A stretch of DNA of 64,000 bases from Gymnothorax reevesii (taxonomy: Eukaryota > Chordata > Actinopteri > Anguilliformes > Muraenidae), in NCBI GenBank assembly GCA_029721435.1, contig CM056580.1, positions 76,843,367 to 76,907,366 of the forward strand. The letters run 5' to 3'. The notes beneath the pieces were generated by a model. It saw nothing but the letters and a program-made list of their open reading frames with translations, did no database searches and had not been told where the DNA came from. Every line of letters begins with the position of its first letter. The first letter of the stretch is position 1. Positions 58,562 to 64,000 of this stretch are shown piece by piece. Both the position numbers and the translations under genes were made by a program.

Positions 58562-59056
58562 AGCTGCCAGATTGCTCACTCGGTTAAGGCACTGCGTTGC
58601 AGTGCAGAAGTGACTATTACATTGCGGGTTCGAGTTGCGGTCATACCAGCCGGCAGTGGTCGGCAGCTTTTTCAGCGTAGTGCATAATTGGCCATCGCGC
58701 TACAGGGATTTAAATTGGGAAGGGACTGCAGGGTAAGGGAAAATAAATAAACAGCTTTGTTCGTTGCTCAAGCGCCTCCAGTTGGCCAGACGGGCGCTCG
58801 TCAGGAAGATTCAAAGTCTGTTCATGTCCGGGTGTCCTCCGTCCTCATTCTGAACTTGCGACGATTCAATCAATGAGTGTATAAGAAGCAGTGGCTGATG
58901 GGCACGTGCTTCGGAGGAGAGCCATGAACTGTCTTTACTATCCTGAGTTGGCAGCAAGGGGTCGCATACGAGCAAGTTTTGTTCATAGTTCACCAATTGG
59001 GCATTCCAGATTCGGGTGGGATTGAAGATGCCAAATTTAAAAAAAAAAAAAAAAAA
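58562..59056 (+). mobile_element. tRNA-derived SINE, second copy, with TSD
   Basis: Same family as 43219-43706 in the opposite orientation. The head has A box attgctcactcggttaagg (58571-58589) and B box gggttcgag (58626-58634). The body shares ccatcgcgctacaggg, ttggccagacgggcgctcgt and cgtgcttcggaggagag, and the tail is A(16+). Flanks aaactgtcttgtc (58549-58561) and aaacggtcttgtc (59054-59066) differ at one position. A partial internal A-rich insertion (aaaataaataaa) lies at about 58740. Confidence 0.92.
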
Positions 59057-59066
59057 CGGTCTTGTC

Positions 59067-59944
59067 GCGTCTTTGGTCTGAACTGGGCTTTACCTTTCAC
59101 GTACAAATTTCTCACACACACATACTTTATTTCTCGTGTACACATAAACTCACCTTTGCACTTATTTAACCACTGGAATACACGCAAAAAGCTCTTGCAT
59201 TCACACACATCTTGCATGTGAGAGGGTTTACAGTGCTTATAAGATATAACTGTAGTCAAAATGAGAGCTAAAACTATAAGGTCCAGTATATGCAAATATT
59301 TTATGTTTGAAATGAAATGCAACTCTCATGGGCTCTCAAGTCTGTTTGTACGATTATTTGAGAAAATAATCACAATGTCTCTCTATCTGGTCGACTCAGC
59401 TCTGCCAGGGGATGTAAGAGAGCTCAGCTTCTTCAACAATATTGTAAAAGTCTGAATTGATAATATTTTAGCCACACCAGTCCATTTTTTCGCCATGGCT
59501 CCTGATATTCGGCAGGTACAATACAGAATGACAGAAAGGGAAATTGACACTATTCAGAGTTATGGTCAATAAGAGTGTCAGTGCACATGCTGAGGCATCA
59601 ATGACAGCATCTGGAAGCCGATCGGTTAGGCAGGGTGTCCTTTGAAAAAGAAGTTGGAACTTCTGCAGCTGGTCCTTAGCTCCTTTCAATGAGTATGTGT
59701 GTGGTGCAACTTGTAAACATGAAAGCTTTCTTGCTGTGCTTTTGAGAGGACAAACTTGGGAAAGTAAGACCTTCCCAGTGAGAGGTCAATGAAGGGAATA
59801 TGAGAGCTTTGCTTGTGTTTGCGTGTGGTCAAACTGGTGAATGAGAGAGCATTTTGTGTTCATGTGAGGGGTAAATTATGTGCATGCCAACGGGTTTTAT
59901 GTGTAAGAGCATACACAAAAGAATTAATAGGAAAGGTTTACATT
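59067..59944. other. Non-coding stretch with degenerate gtgagag / ctctcac repeats
   Basis: Degenerate low-complexity units lie at 59095-59225 (tctcacacacacatac, tttatttctcgtgtacacat) and, in the opposite sense, at 59690-59900 (gaatgagagagcattttgtg). Similar units recur at 63785-63975. No gene is supported. Confidence 0.4.
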
Positions 59945-60339
59945 CAGTGGTGGCTGGTATCAATGGGCTAGTGGTGCTAAGCCCTACCTACTTTATGCAA
60001 TAAAGATGAGAGAGTTATTGTCTAAATAACATACAAAAGATAGTTGGAAGTTTAAAGTTTAGTTTCAGTGAAACCTAAAGTGACAACAGCAGCAAATAGT
60101 TAAAAGAAAAACACTGGGTATCTCCAAATGGGCTAATTTTATTCAACCCAAGCTCTGCTCTTATTTATTTTCTGGGTGTAAATGATTTCACGGCCTTGCC
60201 ATTAACTGTCCATTTAGGCTAACTTTATTGAGCCCATAGGTTGATGGTTCTGACCAGTCAGCAGCGGGCTGACGCGTGAGTACATGATTGAAATGTAACG
60301 TTTCGCATCGCTGTACAGAGACATAATAAGCTGGTTAGG

Positions 60340-62132
60340 AAAGACAGACATTGACCGTCCAGGATTGTTGACTGCATAAAATTTTGTGGGGGACATGAGC
60401 TGCCTTTGCGGGGATCAGATGAATCTGCCACTTCAGTCCAGCGCGGCATATTTCTGGACTTGACTGAACAGTTTTCTTTTTATACCCCCGCTATGACATA
60501 GTCGGGGGTATATAGCGCTCTGCGCGTCCGTCCGTCTGTCCGTGTGTCTGTGCATCTGGATTCGTTCAAACATACAGCGGGGGTATGTGAGCTCTGCTCG
60601 ATTCTACACTTGTTTAGACAGCCAGTTAGCTGATCACTTTTCGAACACACAGGTTGCCAAGTACACGTCGAAGACTAGCCAAAATGAGTTGCTTGACTGT
60701 ATGTTTTCTGTCTACGAAAAAAAGGTGGCTGAGGAAATATCACAGGCACCATTTGTGGCTGTTCAGGCCGACGAGACCATGGATGTGGCGTGTGACAGCC
60801 AGTGTGTCATTGTGCTTTGGTACATTATAGGAGGCTCTGTTGTGGATCGATTTCTTGGTTTTTTCCCTGTCAGTCGACAGGACTACAGCGGGACTTGAAA
60901 TACTCTTAAAGGAAAAGCTCCAGCACACAAACTCGAAAACAAACTAATTGCGCAGACCTACGATGGAGCGGACGTAATGAGCGGCACATCATCTGGCTTG
61001 CGAGACGTTCCTTCATGCTCATTTTGTGCACTGCTATGCCCATCAATTAAACCTGATTATGCAACAGGCCTGCTCATCTCTCACACCCATCAGATAAATT
61101 TTTGTCAACAGCTCTTTTGCGACGTTTTTCTCCAAGTCACCAAAGAGGACTATGGTCCTGGATGAAGTGTGTGGCGCAAGAATCCCAGCGGCAGGACAGA
61201 CACGGTGGAACTTTAAAAGCCGCACCGTGCACACAGTGTTTGATCATCAGGACACCTCGAAAAACTGCTTCGAAAAAATACAGAATGATCAGTCTTGGTA
61301 CAGTGTGTCAATCCAGCAAGCCCACAGCCTGTGCGCATTGCTAGAGGATGTCAACTTCCTATTTTTTTTGTCATTTTTTCACTCAGCTCTCTTGCATGTT
61401 GATATCCTGTACAGCATTCTTCAGAAACGAAATACAGATCCTCTCAAAACTAGACAGGCCCTGGACAATTTTTCCCGCTCCATAACTGAAGTGAAGGACA
61501 AGCTCGCCAGCGATGACACCCAGTCAAATCCAGATGCACACACAGCTGCTGCTGCTGCAGCACCACGTCGGACACGACGGACCAACAGTGTTTCAGTGGC
61601 TGCAAAATGCTGTAACATAATGATCAAGCAATCAAAGGCTCGCTTTGAGAAAGCCCAACACTTGGAGTCTTTAGAACTTCTTGACCCTGAACTGTTCCCT
61701 ACGTTCAAGACCAGTTTCCCCCAGAAGCAGCTGGACATCGCAAGTGAAAGTTTCCCGATGATCTGCAAAGAGAAACTGAAGGGTGAGCTGATGGTGATGT
61801 ACAGCAGTGCGGGGTTTGCAGCGTTAAAGTCCGCTATTTCACTTCTGAGGATGATCACTGAAAATAATTTTCACAGCACCTTTTCTGTAACTTTGAAACT
61901 GACACAAATAAAAAACACAACTCCAGTGACATCAGCAGAGTCAGAGAGGTGTTTCAGCACACTCAAACGGATTAAGTCTTTTCTACGTAGTAAAATGGGA
62001 CAGGACAGACTAAACGCCCTGGCTATGCTCTCTATCGAGCAGGAGTTCATTAGAACACCAGACTTTAATGACATAGTCATTAACAAGTTTGCCAGACAGG
62101 AAGGCCGCAGATATGAGCTTCTTTTCAAATAA
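60340..62132 (+). pseudogene. hAT transposase (ZMYM1-like, DUF4371 plus hAT dimerisation domain), broken
   Basis: Order: a DUF4371-type start (FCGGHELPLRGSDES..SVQRGIF, about 60380-60455); interruption by the 60478-60610 insert; SQNELLDCMFSVYEKKVAEE and FVAVQADETMDVACDSQCV with the first Asp (60690-60810); a stop at 60896; a shifted block with YAHQLNLIMQQACS (about 61035-61080); then a long frame from 61152 to TAA at 62132. That frame holds GQTRWNFKSRTVHTV and ends in TSAESERCFSTLKRIKSFLR, the hAT C-terminal dimerisation motif (about 61931-61990), and MLSIEQEFI. Ala-rich repeats (61545-61565) look expanded. Full-length relatives have about 700-800 residues with an N-terminal TTF-type finger, not found here. 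It is not functional. ZMYM1-type host genes share the fold, but intact transposon ends mark this as a transposon copy. Confidence 0.85.
60478..60610. mobile_element. Small repeat inserted in the hAT transposase, atacccccgct ends
   Basis: The segment starts with ttatacccccgctatg, which forms a hairpin with tagtcgggggtata (60487-60514). It continues with a cgtccgtccgtctgtccgtg run and contains a second inverted end agcgggggtat (60577-60587). The transposase reading frame is readable on both sides but absent inside, so this is a later insertion. The atacccccg / cgggggtat hairpin with a following gtccgtccgtc run is a motif I know from dispersed repeats in aquatic animals. No family name is offered. 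Confidence 0.6.
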
Positions 62133-62232
62133 GGTAGGCCCCAGCTTATAAACTGTCCAAAGGACAGAAGTAATCCTGTCTGGCCTCTGTCATGCCAGTT
62201 GTGCTGATGTTCATTGTTTTATTCAGGATGCA

Positions 62233-62292
62233 GTGTTTGTGTGCGTGTGTGTGTGTGTGTGTGTGTGCGTGTGTGTGCGTGTGTGTGCGCGT

Positions 62293-62329
<37 letters not shown>
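62233..62329. repeat. (GT)n microsatellite
   Basis: About 97 bp of GT with interspersed GC steps, inside the 3' untranslated part of the hAT element, followed by a short gagagaga run. Confidence 0.95.
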
Positions 62330-62331
<2 letters not shown>

Positions 62332-62441
62332 AGAGAGACAGTGACAGAGAATGAGGATGTTACTTTTACTTTATTTTATGGCTATAATTTATTTGTTAGC
62401 CCACCCAGTCAATTTCACCACCAGCCGCCACTGTTTATATG

Positions 62442-62570
62442 TGTTCCCAGTGACTCTGGAAATCAGGGAAAACCTGGAAAATGACTTTCACATTTTCCAG
62501 TCAGGAAAAACTCAGGGAATTTGAGAAAACAGCAAAAATCATGGAAAACTCAGGGAATTTGAACACTGAC
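62442..62570 (+). repeat. Short caggaaaaactcaggg repeats
   Basis: Repeated variants of gaaaactcagggaatttg (at about 62506, 62549) and gggaaaacctggaaaatgac. Related strings recur at 63700-63745 (aatcaggaaaaactcaggga) on the far side of the 62675-63532 MITE, so the MITE probably inserted into this repeat. Confidence 0.6.
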
Positions 62571-62674
62571 TAAAAATGATCTTTTTGAGATTTTGACATT
62601 TACATGTATTAATGTGAGTAATTCTTATCTTGTGTCACTGAGTCCATGTTCTGCTCCTACAGTGTACATACATG

Positions 62675-63532
62675 CAGTGGCGGTTCTAGAATCGGGAATT
62701 GGGGGGGCACAGACACGTCCCTTTATGATAATTAGGATAGTCCTGGCTAAAGCTCAATCATTTTTCTTTCTGACGCAATTATGGTAATTGGCAACTGAAG
62801 ACACGGTTTCTCTCCATATGATCTAACAGCGATGAAATCATGGGGTAAATTCAGTATAACTGAGAGTTGGGGTGAACAAAACATCCATTTTAAACAATAT
62901 TTGGTCCTGAACTGTCCTCAGTCCTTTTCATGATTAACAAAAGATTCACTCCAAGGTGCTGCTTGCTGTCACCAATTTGGTAGGACGACAGTCATTCATC
63001 TGGACGTGTATTTGCTGAATTTAAATCAACTTTATTCAAAATTGCGTACTTGCGCAAATAGCTTGAGCCGCATGCCTTTTATAGCCTATTTCAGTGCGAG
63101 TACCACTTTTGTCACTCAATACCAATAGTAATTTTGAATAACGCTGATTTAAATTAAGCAAATACATGTCCAGGTGAATGATTGTCGTCTTACCTAATCG
63201 CGGAGAACAAGCAACACCTGTTAAGTTTGGACTGTGGAGCGCTCTCGGAGTGAACCTTTTGTTATTCATGAAAATGACTGAACAGGTCAGGACCAATAAT
63301 TGTTTAAAATGGATGTTTTGTTCACCCTATTTCTCAGTGCTACTGAATTTACCCCATGATTTCATCGCTGTTAGATCGCATGTGGAGAGAAACCGTGTCT
63401 TCAGTCGCCAATTATGATAATTGGAAAACACGTCAGTAAAGGAAAATGATTGAGAACTAGCCAGGACTATCCTAATTATTATAAAGGGATGTGTCGGTGC
63501 CCCCCAAATTCCTGGTTCTAGAACCGCCACTG
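62675..63532. mobile_element. Foldback hAT MITE, 858 bp, nearly full-length inverted arms
   Basis: The ends cagtggcggttctagaa and ttctagaaccgccactg are exact inverted repeats. The inverted symmetry continues for about 370-400 bp per arm (62675-63043 and 63130-63532), for example taattaggatagtcctggct / agccaggactatcctaatta, agcgatgaaatcatggggta / taccccatgatttcatcgct and aacaaaacatccattttaaa / tttaaaatggatgttttgtt. The loop is about 86 nt. Flanking 8-mers catacatg and caaatatg match at six of eight positions. The start cagtggcgg is shared with the neighbouring hAT element, so that family could have mobilised it. No ORF of its own. Confidence 0.88.
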
Positions 63533-64000
63533 CAAATATGTATCTTTACTGATTGGCTATGGTGGCTTTTTTAGTATCTGATGTTATACAGTATATTAGG
63601 AATGATTGCCGTATGCCCATATCGTAGGCTGCTACACTAAATCCTGTACCTGCCACCTAAGTTCTGAGCTTTTCGTGTGATTGAAATATCTCCTGGAATT
63701 CCAGGATTTACTCAAGGAAAAATCAGGAAAAACTCAGGGAATTTTGTTTTCATGAAACGCTGGGAACCCTGAATTAGCCGATAAGAATTTTTTAGGTGTA
63801 TGTGAGAAATATGGTAATAAAAGCATTTGGGGTGTACGTGAGAAATAAACCGATGAATGTGAGAGCATTCTGTCTGTGTGTGTGACAGTGAGAGACAATA
63901 CAGTGAATGTGGAAGCATGCCGTGTGAATGCGAGAGGTAATACATGCACATTTGCCTACGCAGCCTCTCCTGCATTTCTATGTGTAATGCAATACTTACT
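63533..64000. other. Non-coding end of window
   Basis: It contains the second part of the caggaaaaactcaggg repeat (63665-63770) and degenerate gtgagag-type units (63785-63975). No gene is supported. Confidence 0.45.

Larger units (their letters stand above)
59945..62433 (+). mobile_element. hAT transposon, both ends present, 2,489 bp
   Basis: The left end cagtggtggctggt (59945) and the right end accagccgccactg (62420-62433) are inverted repeats with one mismatch, of hAT type. Flanking 8-mers tttacatt (59937-59944) and tttatatg (62434-62441) match at six of eight positions, as expected for an old 8-bp hAT duplication. Between them lie one broken transposase gene, an inserted repeat (60478-60610) and a GT microsatellite in the 3' untranslated part. 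Confidence 0.85.

Noticed and set aside
61421..61858. 145-codon minus-strand frame
   Set aside because: Antisense shadow of the hAT transposase frame 61152-62132.
1..64000. CRISPR array, prokaryotic operon, phage or plasmid features
   Set aside because: Repeats are tandem without regular spacers, and the gene content is entirely that of vertebrate mobile elements.

Overview
The window is vertebrate nuclear DNA, most likely from a ray-finned (teleost) fish. It is AT-rich, has no dense operon-like coding, and carries many repeat types typical of fish genomes: Tc1/mariner, PIF/Harbinger, hAT with a ZMYM1-like transposase, Ty3/gypsy elements (one with the Gmr1 domain order), tRNA-derived SINEs, and long palindromic MITEs. 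I cannot name the species. All coordinates and alignments were made by eye, so element edges are approximate unless a target-site duplication (TSD) is quoted.

Layout. 1-12 kb: mostly unrecognised non-coding DNA with a palindromic DNA element (1-520), a four-unit tandem array of about 305 bp (2.2-3.5 kb), a 42-bp-arm hairpin (6.09 kb) and a few interspersed repeats. 13.5-14 kb: a GC-richer patch. On the minus strand it has a GC box, a CCAAT box, and a short ORF that starts after an in-frame stop, encodes a signal-peptide-like sequence and ends at a splice donor. This is the best candidate for a host gene: a first exon, with the 1-13.5 kb region as its first intron. 15-20.5 kb: two decayed Tc1/mariner copies. 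20.5-32.8 kb: a 12-kb stretch with almost no recognisable transposons, lying upstream of the candidate promoter.

33-64 kb is a transposon graveyard. In order it holds: a gypsy-like LTR/leader (33.06 kb); a LINE tail; a 1,545-bp solo LTR with a perfect 5-bp TSD; a THAP-domain fragment; a Harbinger remnant with both of its ORFs; a hAT MITE; a Tc1/mariner 3' end; a TTAA-type element; a SINE with a perfect TSD; a minus-strand mini LTR element; a 386-bp palindrome; another Tc1 copy; a 116-bp minisatellite; a truncated chromovirus-like gypsy element; a Gmr1-like gypsy element with integrase before reverse transcriptase; a second SINE; a complete but broken 2.5-kb hAT element; and an 858-bp foldback MITE.

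No intact, functional protein gene can be asserted. All transposon genes seen are pseudogenes with stops, frameshifts or deletions. There is no CRISPR array, rRNA, or true tRNA gene. The tRNA-like stretches are SINE heads.
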